A DNA stretch of 64,000 nt from positions 272,465-336,464 of the forward strand of contig CAWHCK010000059.1 in NCBI GenBank assembly GCA_963827585.1, given 5' to 3'. Each line of letters begins with the position of its first letter. Within the stretch, counting starts at the first letter, position 1. The stretch is from VAZQ01 sp963827585. Lineage in GTDB: Bacteria; Pseudomonadota; Alphaproteobacteria; Rhizobiales; Xanthobacteraceae. This document shows, piece by piece, positions 9,237 to 17,257 of this stretch. The translations under genes were made by a program, and so were the position numbers. The notes beneath the pieces are model-generated. The model did not search any database. It was not told the DNA's origin and saw only the letters and a list, made by a program, of their open reading frames with translations.

Positions 9237-10217
9237 TCACCGCGTCGGCTTGAGATTGAGCGCTTTGGCGATGACGGCGATCTGGGCGCGTTGGCGGGCC
9301 ATGATTTCGGTGAATTCCTTCGCGCCGCCGCGCGTCGGGGTCTGGGCAGTAGCGTTGAGCTTGGCCTCGACGTCCTTGTCGTCAGCCACGGCGACGATGT
9401 CGGCGCCAATCTTTTCCCGCAGCTCGGCTGAAACTGCCGGGCTGCCGAACAAGCCGACCAGACCCTCCATTTCCATGGCAGGGAAGCCCGCCTCAGTAGC
9501 AGTCGGAATGTCGGGCAGGCTCGGCGCGCGTTTGCCCCCCATCTGCGCCAAGACCTTGATCCGGCCCGCTTCCCGTTGCGGCCGCTGGATCGCATAAGAG
9601 GAAGAATAGACTTGCAGACGTGCTTCGGCGAGGTCGTTCACTGCCTGCACGATGTCGCGATAGGGTACCTTGGTGAAGGTCAGCCCCGCCTTGACGGCGA
9701 AGTAATCAAACGCGAGCTCGGTGATGCCGGGAACGGCGGCTGAATTGAACTTGCCGGCCTCCGCGCGCGCCCGCGCGACGAAGTCGGCAAGGTCGCTGAC
9801 GCCCAGCGACGCCGGCACGCCGACGGACAGCACCGTGGAGGAGAAGCTCGCAATCGGCAGGATATCGTCCGGGTTATAGGTCAGCTTTTGATAGAGATAC
9901 GGGTGGACGATGAAGTTGCCGCTCGGACCCCACAGGAAGGTGTGATCCTCGTTGGCGGAAAGCATGGCCTGGATCGCGATGATGCTATCGCCGCCGGGCC
10001 GGTTGTCGATCACGACCGGCTTGCCCCAGCGCGCGGACAGCTTTTCCTGGATCAGGCGGGCGCCGATATCGGCGCCCGCTCCGGGGCCGAACGGAATGAT
10101 GAATTTCACCGGCCGCTGCGGCCAGTTCTGAGCCGATGTCTGCGCCCGCGCTCGACCGGCGATGAAGGCGGGAACTGCCAGAAGCGCCAAAGCGTGCCGT
10201 CGCGTGAATTGCATCAA
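9237..10217 (-). CDS. Bug family tripartite-tricarboxylate transporter substrate-binding protein
   Basis: A 326-residue periplasmic receptor. The N-terminus has a twin-arginine-like start (FTRRHALALLAVPAFIAG) and a signal cleavage region ending ARAQ. The mature protein opens with WPQRPVKFIIPFGPGAG, the classic Bug/TctC opening that contributes the ligand carboxylate-binding loop, followed by GARLIQEKLS and VIDNRPGG. No TctA/TctB membrane genes are nearby, so this is an orphan receptor that must pair with a transporter elsewhere. It is the last gene of a minus-strand series with a second Bug receptor, 203 bp apart. Confidence 0.92.
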   Translation of the reverse strand: MMQFTRRHALALLAVPAFIAGRARAQTSAQNWPQRPVKFIIPFGPGAGADIGARLIQEKLSARWGKPVVIDNRPGGDSIIAIQAMLSANEDHTFLWGPSGNFIVHPYLYQKLTYNPDDILPIASFSSTVLSVGVPASLGVSDLADFVARARAEAGKFNSAAVPGITELAFDYFAVKAGLTFTKVPYRDIVQAVNDLAEARLQVYSSSYAIQRPQREAGRIKVLAQMGGKRAPSLPDIPTATEAGFPAMEMEGLVGLFGSPAVSAELREKIGADIVAVADDKDVEAKLNATAQTPTRGGAKEFTEIMARQRAQIAVIAKALNLKPTR

Positions 10218-10244
10218 TGTTTCCTCCAGTTCGGACTATTTCGG

Positions 10245-10374
10245 TGTCGTCCCCGCGTCAGCAGGGACCCAGTAACCACCGGCGCGGAGGGGGTGCCATC
10301 ACGTGACCGTGCCACATCGAGAGGCCCGTGATTACTAGGTCCCCGCTTTCACAGGCCCTTTCGCGGGGATGACA
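10245..10374. repeat. Nested palindromic intergenic repeat, family E
   Basis: Outer arms TGTCGTCCCCGCG (10245-10257) and CGCGGGGATGACA (10362-10374), and inner arms GGGACCCAGTAA (10264-10275) and TTACTAGGTCCC (10332-10343). It lies between the two Bug receptor genes, facing into the minus-strand operon, and probably folds as a long hairpin in the transcript. I recall similar CCCCGCG..CGCGGGGATGACA elements as common in alphaproteobacterial genomes. Confidence 0.75.
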
Positions 10375-10420
10375 GCGCTGTATGGCGGACGCTAATGGGA
10401 ACGTCGGGCCGGCGCAACGT

Positions 10421-11425
10421 TCACTGCGCGGGCTTCTTGTCGCTGGCTTGATGGATGGCCGCGATCTTCGCGCGCTGCTCCTCGATCGCTGCCGCGAAAT
10501 CCTCGGGCGTGCCGCTGCGCGGGGCGGTGCCGACCGCGACCATGCGGGTGCGGAACGCGGGATCGGCGATGATCGCGCGCATGTCGGCGGCGATGCGCAG
10601 CTTGATCTCGGCTGCCATGTCGCGCGGGCCGTAGATGCCGGAGACGCCGTCGAAGGTCAGGTCCGGATATCCCGCCTGCGCGGCGGTCGGTACGTCCGGC
10701 GCCTGCGGCGAACGGTCGCGATTGGTCACGAACAACAGCTTGGCGGTGCCTGCTCGGTGATGCGGGACGAGCGTCGGCACGCCGGTCCCCGCCACATGCA
10801 GCCGCCCCTGGTTCAGGTCCTGATAGGCGGGCGCGAAGTCGCGGTACGCCACCTGCACCATCTGGATGACGGCGCTCTTCTGCAGGGCGAGCAGCACATA
10901 ATAGGGCAGGCCCGGCGTCGCTGCCCAGTTGAGCTTGCCGGGCTCCGCCTTCGCGGCCTTCACCAGATCGGCGAGCGTGTCGACTTTCAAGACCGCGGTC
11001 GCCGAGACGCCAAGGAAGTTGTCGATCACCGGTGCGACCGGCACGATCTCCTTGGGATCGTAGGGCAGCCGCTCGTGCAGCAGGTGATTGAACGTGACGA
11101 TGCCGGCGAACGAGAACAGGAAGGTGTGATTGTCGCGCGCGGAGAGAAAGGCGGTGACTGCCGGAATGCCATCGGCGCCCTGGCGGTTCTCCACCACCAC
11201 CGGCTGCCCCCAGCGCTCGGTCAGACGCTCGGCGACCAGGCGCGCGGAGAGGTCCATCCCGCTCCCCGGGGGCAGAGGAACGATGAACCGCACCGTCTTC
11301 TGCGGCCAAGCCGGGGATGGTGTCGGGGGTGAGGGCTGCGCGCGTGACGGCTCCGCGCAGAGCGCCGCTGCCACCATCAGACCGGCCGCAAGGACGCTTC
11401 GAACGAGCGGATGCGTGGCAGTCAT
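10421..11425 (-). CDS. Bug family tripartite-tricarboxylate transporter substrate-binding protein
   Basis: A 334-residue second Bug receptor. A Sec-type signal peptide (LAAGLMVAAALCAEPSRAQ) is followed by a Pro-rich spacer and the Bug opening WPQKTVRFIVPLPPGSG. ENRQGADGIPA and the C-terminal DFAAAIEEQRAKI are also typical. It begins 9 bp after the stop of the FAH-family hydratase upstream, so the two are co-transcribed; the ligand may be the acid that the hydratase pathway uses. It is diverged from the receptor at 9237, so this is not a recent duplication. Confidence 0.92.
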   Translation of the reverse strand: MTATHPLVRSVLAAGLMVAAALCAEPSRAQPSPPTPSPAWPQKTVRFIVPLPPGSGMDLSARLVAERLTERWGQPVVVENRQGADGIPAVTAFLSARDNHTFLFSFAGIVTFNHLLHERLPYDPKEIVPVAPVIDNFLGVSATAVLKVDTLADLVKAAKAEPGKLNWAATPGLPYYVLLALQKSAVIQMVQVAYRDFAPAYQDLNQGRLHVAGTGVPTLVPHHRAGTAKLLFVTNRDRSPQAPDVPTAAQAGYPDLTFDGVSGIYGPRDMAAEIKLRIAADMRAIIADPAFRTRMVAVGTAPRSGTPEDFAAAIEEQRAKIAAIHQASDKKPAQ

Positions 11426-11434
11426 GTCTCGAGC

Positions 11435-12136
11435 TCACTGAAAACGGACAGCGACACGGCCGACGGGCTCAACCTCGAACGCGAGCGCATCCTCCCCCGG
11501 CTCGATCGCCAGCGGCGGCACCACCGAGCCGGTGATGATGATTTCCCCGGCACGCAAGCGCTCGCCAAAGGCCGCGAGCACATCGGCCACGTGGCGCACG
11601 ATGTCGATCCATTCCCCGGTATTGGCCTGTGGATCGCTGGTGCGCGCGGACTCGCTCCCGCGTCGAATGATGCGGCAGGTGAGACCGTCCGCTGCGCCGC
11701 CGGCGCGCGCCGGGCCGGCGCCGTCCAGCACCACGTGGCGCTGATAGATGTTCCCGCCCAGGATGGGCTCGGGATCCTCGGGCGGCGAGGTGAGATCGAC
11801 GAGCTCGATCGCGGGCGAGATGCCGGCGATTGCAGCCTCGGCGGTGGCACGGTCGGCCCCGGCGGGAAGGTCGCGGCCCATGTGGACGGCGATTTCGGGC
11901 TCGGCCACCGGCTTCGACCAGCCGGCGAGCGATACGCTTGCGCCGGATTGAACGCGTGCATTTCGGGTCAGGAATCCAACCAGCGGGCCGGTGATGTTGA
12001 GGAGCTTCAGCATTGCCGGCGCGCCGAAACCCACCTTCCAGCCCAGCGGCTTGTCGCCGCCCTCAAGGCGCTGGCGCCGCAGCGCGAGCTGCGTCTGCAT
12101 GCCGCGCACGATGCGCGGGTCTTCCCACAATCTCAT
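11435..12136 (-). CDS. 2-keto-4-pentenoate hydratase / FAH-superfamily enzyme (MhpD-like)
   Basis: A 233-residue enzyme of the hydratase/decarboxylase branch of the fumarylacetoacetate hydrolase fold, which acts on 2-hydroxydienoates from aromatic meta-cleavage. The metal-binding acidic residues are recognisable in AEPEIAVHMGRDL and in PAIELVDL. The C-terminal block AGEIIITGSVVPPLAI is typical. ATG 12136 is chosen; longer in-frame starts run into the repeat at 12197-12310 and read as low-complexity. The Bug receptor gene follows after 9 bp. Together with UbiD and the MDR enzyme this suggests degradation of an aromatic or related acid, but the pathway is inferred. Confidence 0.88.
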   Translation of the reverse strand: MRLWEDPRIVRGMQTQLALRRQRLEGGDKPLGWKVGFGAPAMLKLLNITGPLVGFLTRNARVQSGASVSLAGWSKPVAEPEIAVHMGRDLPAGADRATAEAAIAGISPAIELVDLTSPPEDPEPILGGNIYQRHVVLDGAGPARAGGAADGLTCRIIRRGSESARTSDPQANTGEWIDIVRHVADVLAAFGERLRAGEIIITGSVVPPLAIEPGEDALAFEVEPVGRVAVRFQ

Positions 12137-12196
12137 CCACCAGCTCCCGATCGGTTTGAATTTTGGACGAGTGACAGCGCCGCAGACTCGGTCTGC

Positions 12197-12310
12197 TCCC
12201 TCCCCCTTTGTGGGGGAGGGGTGGGGAGGGGGGTCGTAGTTGTTGCTCGAATTGCGTCCACGAACACGGACCCCCACCCCCAACCCCTCCCCACAAGCGG
12301 GAGGGGAGCC
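12197..12310. repeat. CCCTCCCC-type palindromic intergenic repeat, family D
   Basis: The left arm contains CTCCCCCTTTGTGGGGGAGG followed by GGTGGGGAGGGG. The right arm is ACCCCCACCCCCAACCCC, then CTCCCCACAAGCGGGAGGGG. Each arm also folds on itself, giving a cruciform-like element. It lies between the hydratase and cupin genes, both on the minus strand. Confidence 0.8.
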
Positions 12311-12372
12311 CACCGAACTTGCTGCACCGTCAATGAATCACTCGCGAGCCATTGCACATTCATTCTCGCTCT

Positions 12373-12855
12373 CTAGCGTTTCTCCGGAGCGACCTCGTAG
12401 CCGGACGCCTCGATCGAGCCGGCGCCCATCCAGCCCCACACCAGCACGACGTCCGCGTTCGAGGTGTTGTTGAAGCCGTGCCAGCAGGTGCGCGGCGAAT
12501 AGACGACGTCGCCTTCGCCCGCCGGCTCCTCGCCCTTGTCGGTGTAGATATGACCGTGACCCTTGAGCACGATGAAGAACTCGTCGCAATTATGATGGCG
12601 GTGATTTTCGTGCCGCGCCCCGGGCTTCAGCACGGTCCACCCTACCACGTGATCGGCGCCAGCGGATTTCTTGTCGATGAGGAATTGTACCTGCATATCG
12701 ACCCAGCCGTCCTTGCGCGCCAGGCCCGCCACTTTCGGGACGTCGCGGATATTGCTGCGATACATCCTGGCCGCTGTCTTGGCAGCGGTGCGCGGTGCGC
12801 TTTTCGCCCTCGCTTTCGCTGTTACGGCTCTGGTCTTGCGGGCTGGCGTCTTCAC
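12373..12855 (-). CDS. Cupin-domain protein
   Basis: A 160-residue small beta-barrel protein. A basic Lys/Ala-rich tail of about 30 residues precedes the cupin. Motif 1 is complete (HENHRHHNCDEFFIVLKG, with the HxH and Glu metal ligands), and motif 2 is GDVVYSPRTCWHGFNN with the last metal-binding His. It starts at GTG 12855, which overlaps the stop of the upstream dehydrogenase as GTGA and follows a strong GGGAGGA, so translation is coupled. An internal ATG at 12765 would drop the basic tail. The cupin could be a dioxygenase, isomerase or sensor of the pathway metabolite; the sequence does not decide. Confidence 0.87.
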   Translation of the reverse strand: MKTPARKTRAVTAKARAKSAPRTAAKTAARMYRSNIRDVPKVAGLARKDGWVDMQVQFLIDKKSAGADHVVGWTVLKPGARHENHRHHNCDEFFIVLKGHGHIYTDKGEEPAGEGDVVYSPRTCWHGFNNTSNADVVLVWGWMGAGSIEASGYEVAPEKR

Positions 12856-13733
12856 GATTGTCCTCCCAGGCGGCGATAGACTTCGTGCGCGGTGACGAAG
12901 TCGCGGTGGTCGATGCCGAGCCCGCGGCACGCATTCATCATCTCGTTGGCAGCGGCCGCGAGCGGGACTGGGCTGCCGAGCCTGCGTCCGAGATCGAGCG
13001 CCAGCAGCATATCCTTCTGCTGCAGCGTGACGTCGGCCAGCGGCACGGCGGGCATCCCGCCTTCCAGGATGAAGGGTCCGCGATAGCCCAGCACCGGCGA
13101 GGCGGCGACGCTCTTGAGGATCGCATCGACCGCAATGTCGCGGGCAACACCGCCTTTCTCCGCGAGCGCGACCGCCTCGCCGAAGGCGATCACCTCCACC
13201 ATGAGCAGAAGGTTGACCGCGATCTTCATCTGCACGGCGAGACCGCTGGCGCCGATATAGGTCACCTTCGGTCCGATGGCGCGCAGCACCGGCTCGACCC
13301 GCTCGAAGGCCGCCTTGTCGCCGCCGACCATGAGCGAGGCACTGCCCTGCGCCAGCGTGACCGGGCTTCCCGAGATCGGCGCATCGAGCATCGCGAGGCC
13401 CTGCTTTGCGAATTCGGCCGAGATCGCGCGGCTCGCGTCCGGGGCGATCGTGCTCATGTCTACGTAGATGCCACCGGATTTCAGGCCGGCAATGATGCCG
13501 TCGGCGCCGAGCGCCACCGATCTCACCGCCGCCGCATCGGTCACGATCGAGAACACGAAGTCCGAAGCCGCGGCGACCGCGCGCGGCGTTGCCGCATGAC
13601 GCATTCCGGCCTTGATCAGCGGCTCGGCCTTGTCCTTGCTCCGGTTCCAGCCGGTGACCGCGTGCCCCGCCGCCATGAGCCGGGGGACGATGCCAACCCC
13701 CATGGCGCCGAGCCCGACGAAGCCGATGTCCAT
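12852..13733 (-). CDS. 3-hydroxyisobutyrate dehydrogenase-like NAD(P)-dependent beta-hydroxyacid dehydrogenase
   Basis: A 293-residue beta-hydroxyacid dehydrogenase. The Rossmann start DIGFVGLGAMGVGIVPRL carries the GxGxMG nucleotide motif. DAPISGSPV matches the substrate-binding DAPVSGG motif. The catalytic Lys is in QMKIAVNLLL near residue 170. It would oxidise a short beta-hydroxy acid to the semialdehyde or reduce it back (HIBADH, tartronate semialdehyde or glyoxylate/succinic semialdehyde reductase types). It is the first gene of the minus-strand set and its stop overlaps the cupin start. The stacked repeats at 13777-14043 lie just upstream. Confidence 0.9.
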   Translation of the reverse strand: MDIGFVGLGAMGVGIVPRLMAAGHAVTGWNRSKDKAEPLIKAGMRHAATPRAVAAASDFVFSIVTDAAAVRSVALGADGIIAGLKSGGIYVDMSTIAPDASRAISAEFAKQGLAMLDAPISGSPVTLAQGSASLMVGGDKAAFERVEPVLRAIGPKVTYIGASGLAVQMKIAVNLLLMVEVIAFGEAVALAEKGGVARDIAVDAILKSVAASPVLGYRGPFILEGGMPAVPLADVTLQQKDMLLALDLGRRLGSPVPLAAAANEMMNACRGLGIDHRDFVTAHEVYRRLGGQS

Positions 13734-13776
13734 TGCTTCACCTCACAAACGCTTTTTCATGGCAGATTTGCGCAAC

Positions 13777-13853
13777 GCTAGTGTCCCGATTCCGAAGTTC
13801 GTCACATCTTGCAGCACGCTCAATACGAACTTCGGAATCGAAAGGACACTAGC
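13777..13853. repeat. Palindromic repeat, family B, bounded by CTAG
   Basis: The arms GCTAGTGTCC..ATTCCGAAGTTCG and CGAACTTCGGAAT..GGACACTAGC enclose a loop of about 25 bp. CTAG is the outermost palindrome on both sides. It is the first of three different palindromes stacked in 267 bp. Confidence 0.88.
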
Positions 13854-13866
13854 AAAACCTATGGTT

Positions 13867-13943
13867 CTAGTGCGGTTTTGGAATTGAAGTTCCTGTACGA
13901 GATTGCCGCGAAGACTGCAGGAACTTCAAATCCACCGCACTAG
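13867..13943. repeat. Palindromic repeat, family C, bounded by CTAG
   Basis: The arms CTAGTGCGG..GAAGTTCCTG and CAGGAACTTC..CCGCACTAG enclose a central loop. Its right-hand CTAG is shared with the start of the family A element that follows, so the two are fused at the tetranucleotide. Confidence 0.88.
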
Positions 13944-14043
13944 AGCGTGATGGCTTTAGGTTGAGTCGCAATCACGCTCTAGTTTTTTGTTTGAGCATGA
14001 TCTTTTCGGAAAACCGGTACCCACTTTTCCGGATCATGCTCTA
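13941..14043 (+). repeat. Palindromic repeat, family A (complete)
   Basis: Two palindromes are joined by an A/T-rich linker. The first has arms AGAGCGTGAT and ATCACGCTCT (13942-13980). The second has arms GAGCATGATC and GGATCATGCTC around GGTACC (13993-14041). The element starts and ends in TAGAGC/GCTCTA. It lies 6 bp from the stop of the minus-strand regulator gene. Confidence 0.92.
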
Positions 14044-14049
14044 GCCAGC

Positions 14050-16138
14050 TCAGGCGTTGCGACCCTGCTCCAGGTCTTCGCCCAGCTCGCGATAGACGCC
14101 GATCGCCTCCTCGTGCAGCGAACGGGCCTGCGCCAGGTCGCCGGCGAACAGCCGGGCGGACGCGCGTGCGCTCAGGCAGCGCGCCAGGGTCTTGGAGGGG
14201 CCGGCCGGACGCACGAGGGTGTCGGCCTTGCGCAGCAGGCGTTCGCCCGGACCGACGCTGTCCGGCAGCAGGCACGCCGTGCCCGCCCGCAGCAACGCGC
14301 GCCCCTCGTGAAAGCCGTCGCCGAGCTTGCGGTAGAGCGCGGCGGCTCGCATCGCCTCATCATAGTCGGCGGGATCATCGAGCTCCCTCACGTCGCCCGC
14401 CTGCCAGGACAGCAGGCGCGCCGTGACCTCCGCCGGCGTCGTCTTGCCGACTTTGCCGAGCGCTGTGATGACCCAGCGCCGGTGCTCCAGCATCAAGCCG
14501 AGCTCGGCCCAGAGCGCGTGGCTGTGACCCACAAGGGCGAGTCCGAGTGCGAGGTCGCCATCCGGCGCGAAAGCCCATTCCAACGCGCCGCGCAAATTGT
14601 CGATATCGGCGCCGTAGAGCGCGATCCATTGCTGCGTCGGAGTGGTCTCCCAGGCCGCCGTGGCCTGTGCGAGCCGGACAGCAAAATGCTCGGCATGCCG
14701 CCGTTGAATATCGCGGCGCATCGGCAAGCTTCTCGGACGCGTAGTACCGTGTCGATTCGAGCAAACGATATCGCGTCTCGCTGCCGGTCGGGTCGGCATG
14801 CGCCAGGGATTTTTCGACCAGCGAGAGCAGCAGATCGCCGACCTGCGCCTGCGGGATCTCAGCGCTCTCGACGACGGCCGCGATCGAGGGGAGGCTGGTG
14901 GCGCCCAGGAAAACCGATAGCCGTCCGAGCAATAGCTTCTCCGCATCGCTCAGGAGGTCGTAGCTCCAATCGATGAGCGCATGCAGCGTCTGTTGACGCG
15001 GCAATGCCGTGCGGCTTCCTCCGGTGAGAACACGGAAGCGCTCGTCGAGCCCACGGGCAAGTTGTTGCACCGACAGCACCTTGAGCCGCGGCACCGCCAG
15101 TTCGATTGCCAGCGGGATCCCATCGAGCCTTTGGCAAATCGATCCGACCATGGCGGCATTGGCGTCGGTGAGGGAAAATCCATGCCCGAGCGCGCTTGCC
15201 CGCTCCACGAACAGCCGCACCGCGGCGTATTCACGCGCGCTCGCCGCGGTCAATTCGGCGCTCGCCTGCGGCGTCGGCAATGACGGGACGCGGACGACGG
15301 TCTCTCCCGCGATCGCCATCCGTTCGCGGCTCGATGCCAGGATCGAGACGCGCGGGCAGTGGCGCATGAGCGCTTCGACCACGCGCGCGGCTTCGGCAAT
15401 CACATGCTCGCAATTGTCGACGATCAGCAGGAGCTGCTTGGCCTTGAGCGCCGACGTCAAGGTCTCGGTCGCGCCGGCGGCAGCGCTGAGGCTGATGTCC
15501 AGGACGTCGGCGATGATGGACGTGACCAGCTGCGCATCATTGAGCGGGGCGAGCTCGGCGAGCCATACGCCGTCCGGATAGCGGTCGAGGACGCTGCTGC
15601 CTGCCTCGATCGCAAGCCGCGTCTTGCCGACACCGCCCGTCCCCGTCAGCGTCACCAGACGATGGCTGGTGAGGCGCGCCTTGATGTCCGCGAGCTCAGC
15701 TTCGCGTCCGATCAAGCCGGTCGGCTGCTGCGGAAGATTGTTGCTGGCGGCAGGGGTGCTCGCGGAACGCGCCGGTACCGGGCTGGGGCCGGCATTCGCG
15801 TGCGAATCAGCGCGCTCGCGTTGCACCGCTGCCACGAAGCGATAGCCTCGCCCGGCGACGGTGAGCAGATAGCGCTCGCCGTCGGCGGCCGTGCCCAGCA
15901 CCTTGCGCAGCGCGGAAACGTGGACCTGAATGTTGTTTTCCTCCACCACGACCCCGGGCCAAATCTCGGCCATGAGTTCGTCCTTGGTCACCAGCTGGCC
16001 GTGGCGGTTCACCAGCATCAGCAGGATTTCGAAGGCGCGCTGGCCGAGTGTGACGGGCACACCATGGGCCAGCAGCTCGCGCCGCTCGACCAACAAGCGG
16101 AATGGTCCGAACACGAACGCTTCGGTCATCGGCATCAT
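14050..16138 (-). pseudogene. Winged-helix + NB-ARC-like ATPase + TPR-type transcriptional regulator (STAND), frameshifted
   Basis: Residues 1-105 are a Trans_reg_C winged helix (AFVFGPFRLLVERRELLA .. TVAGRGYRFVAAV). A STAND ATPase follows, with Walker A TGTGGVGKTRLA, Walker B LLLIVDNCEHV, and the later SSRERMAIAGE and GIPLAIELA typical of the group. Near 14720, after YYASEKLAD, the frame breaks. The expected continuation RRHAEHFAVRLAQATAAW lies in another frame and runs through TPR-like helices to a stop at 14050. Both parts together give about 695 codons, short of the 900 or more I recall for the family, and a repeat begins 6 bp beyond the stop. The start ATGA overlaps the stop of the RsbW-like kinase, so it is coupled to the partner-switch genes. 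Real decay and a one-base sequence error are both possible. Confidence 0.82.
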
Positions 16139-16581
16139 CCCGGCCGCGGTGAAGCTGCCTGCGACTCGAGGAAGCGAAGAGTGAGCCGATTGCGGCCGTT
16201 TCGGCGCTCATAATGCATGCCGGTGGCGAAGCTGCGCATGAGATGGATGCCGAAATGGCCGGCGTCGGCGTGATCGAGTGACGTCACGGCAGGCGGCGGC
16301 GGAACCTGGGTCGGATCGAAAAGCCGGCCGTTGTCCTCGATCCGGGCGACCAGCGCTCCGCCATTGCGCTCGAGCTCGACCGCAATCTCCAGTCGATCGT
16401 CCCTGCCAGCGCCATACATGATGACATTGGCGACGGCTTCCTCGAGGCAAAGCTGGACGGCGAACGATATATCGGGCGATACGCCCTGCTGCGCCCAGCC
16501 TTCGATCCATCCGGCCAAGCGTGTCAGTTCCGCGAGATCGTTGCGCAACACCAGGCGTTTCGTCTCCGCGCGCGCCATCAT
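16135..16581 (-). CDS. RsbW-like anti-sigma factor kinase (GHKL ATPase)
   Basis: A 148-residue GHKL-fold serine kinase of the RsbW/SpoIIAB type. The N-box region is FAVQLCLEEAVANVIMYG, the G1 box is RIEDNGRLFDP, and the glycine-rich part is DADAGHFGIHLMRSFA. Such kinases phosphorylate a STAS antagonist and hold a target protein inactive. The STAS gene lies 2 bp upstream, and the stop overlaps the start of the STAND regulator as ATGA, so all three are co-translated. No sigma factor is adjacent, so the sequestered target is unknown; the regulator itself is a candidate by position only. Confidence 0.9.
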   Translation of the reverse strand: MMARAETKRLVLRNDLAELTRLAGWIEGWAQQGVSPDISFAVQLCLEEAVANVIMYGAGRDDRLEIAVELERNGGALVARIEDNGRLFDPTQVPPPPAVTSLDHADAGHFGIHLMRSFATGMHYERRNGRNRLTLRFLESQAASPRPG

Positions 16582-16583
16582 CG

Positions 16584-16922
16584 TCAGGACGCCAGGGCGG
16601 CTGCCGCAGCGCCTTCACTTCGATGAATCGGAATCAGCGCGTCCGCTCGAGCGGTCGCGAGCACCTTGGCGACGTTGTTGTCGGGGCACAGGAGGACCAG
16701 CCTGCCGCCTTTGCCATGGGCGATCTTGGCGCCGACCAGCAGCACGCGAAGGGCGTAGGACGCGAGGAAGCTCACGTCCGAGAGATCGACCATGACCCGA
16801 CTCTTTTCGGTGACGATCTTGTTGAACGGCAACTCGACCACGACGGCTCCGGTGGTGTCGAAGCGGCCGCGGAGAACGATTTTCGTGATACCCCCTGCGA
16901 GATCCTCGACGGCAATGTCCAT
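16584..16922 (-). CDS. RsbV-like STAS-domain anti-sigma factor antagonist
   Basis: A 112-residue single STAS domain with the order ITKIVLRGRFDTTGA .. RVMVDLSDVSFLASYAL .. GGRLVLLCPDNNVAKVL. At the phosphorylation loop the usual D-S-S-G-L reads A-S-Y-A-L, so only one of the two serines remains, in a changed context; whether it is still phosphorylated is uncertain. It is the first gene of the minus-strand partner-switch operon, and the RsbW-like kinase begins 2 bp after its stop. The divergent receiver-PP2C protein would be the matching phosphatase. Confidence 0.9.
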   Translation of the reverse strand: MDIAVEDLAGGITKIVLRGRFDTTGAVVVELPFNKIVTEKSRVMVDLSDVSFLASYALRVLLVGAKIAHGKGGRLVLLCPDNNVAKVLATARADALIPIHRSEGAAAAALAS

Positions 16923-17257
16923 GCAACCACCCGACCCGTCAGGCTGGCCCCGGCCTGCGCAGCTGTCATACCCGCATTCGTACTGCCGTGGAATGCCGAA
17001 GGCGCTTCCGCTCAGAAGAATTCAGAACGATTCATGCCCGCGCTGCCCGCCTATGCGCGTTTCGGCGCCGGTCGCCGCCGCATCGACGGGGCCGTTTGCG
17101 AGGCCCGGACCGGCGGACGGAGCAGCGCGGGTCCGCGATGACGCAGCGCAAAACGGTGCCCGGCCCCACCGCCCCTGCGCCGGGTTGCCCTGGAGCCCGC
17201 CAAGAATCGCCGGTGCGTGCTAGAGTTCCGTCTCCCGCACTGACCGGAAAAAAAGCT
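16923..17257. other. Divergent intergenic region of the partner-switch cluster
   Basis: Must contain the promoters of the minus-strand STAS operon and the plus-strand phosphatase. I see no clear promoter pair. A 15-mer, ATTCAGAACGATTCA, at 17020-17034 recurs at 19370-19384. An ATG at 17138 opens the phosphatase frame early, but the resulting Pro/Arg-rich residues look non-coding. Confidence 0.4.

Noticed and set aside
10245..14043. Palindromic repeats considered as a CRISPR array
   Set aside because: No regular repeat-spacer pattern; each palindrome is different or dispersed, and no cas genes are present.
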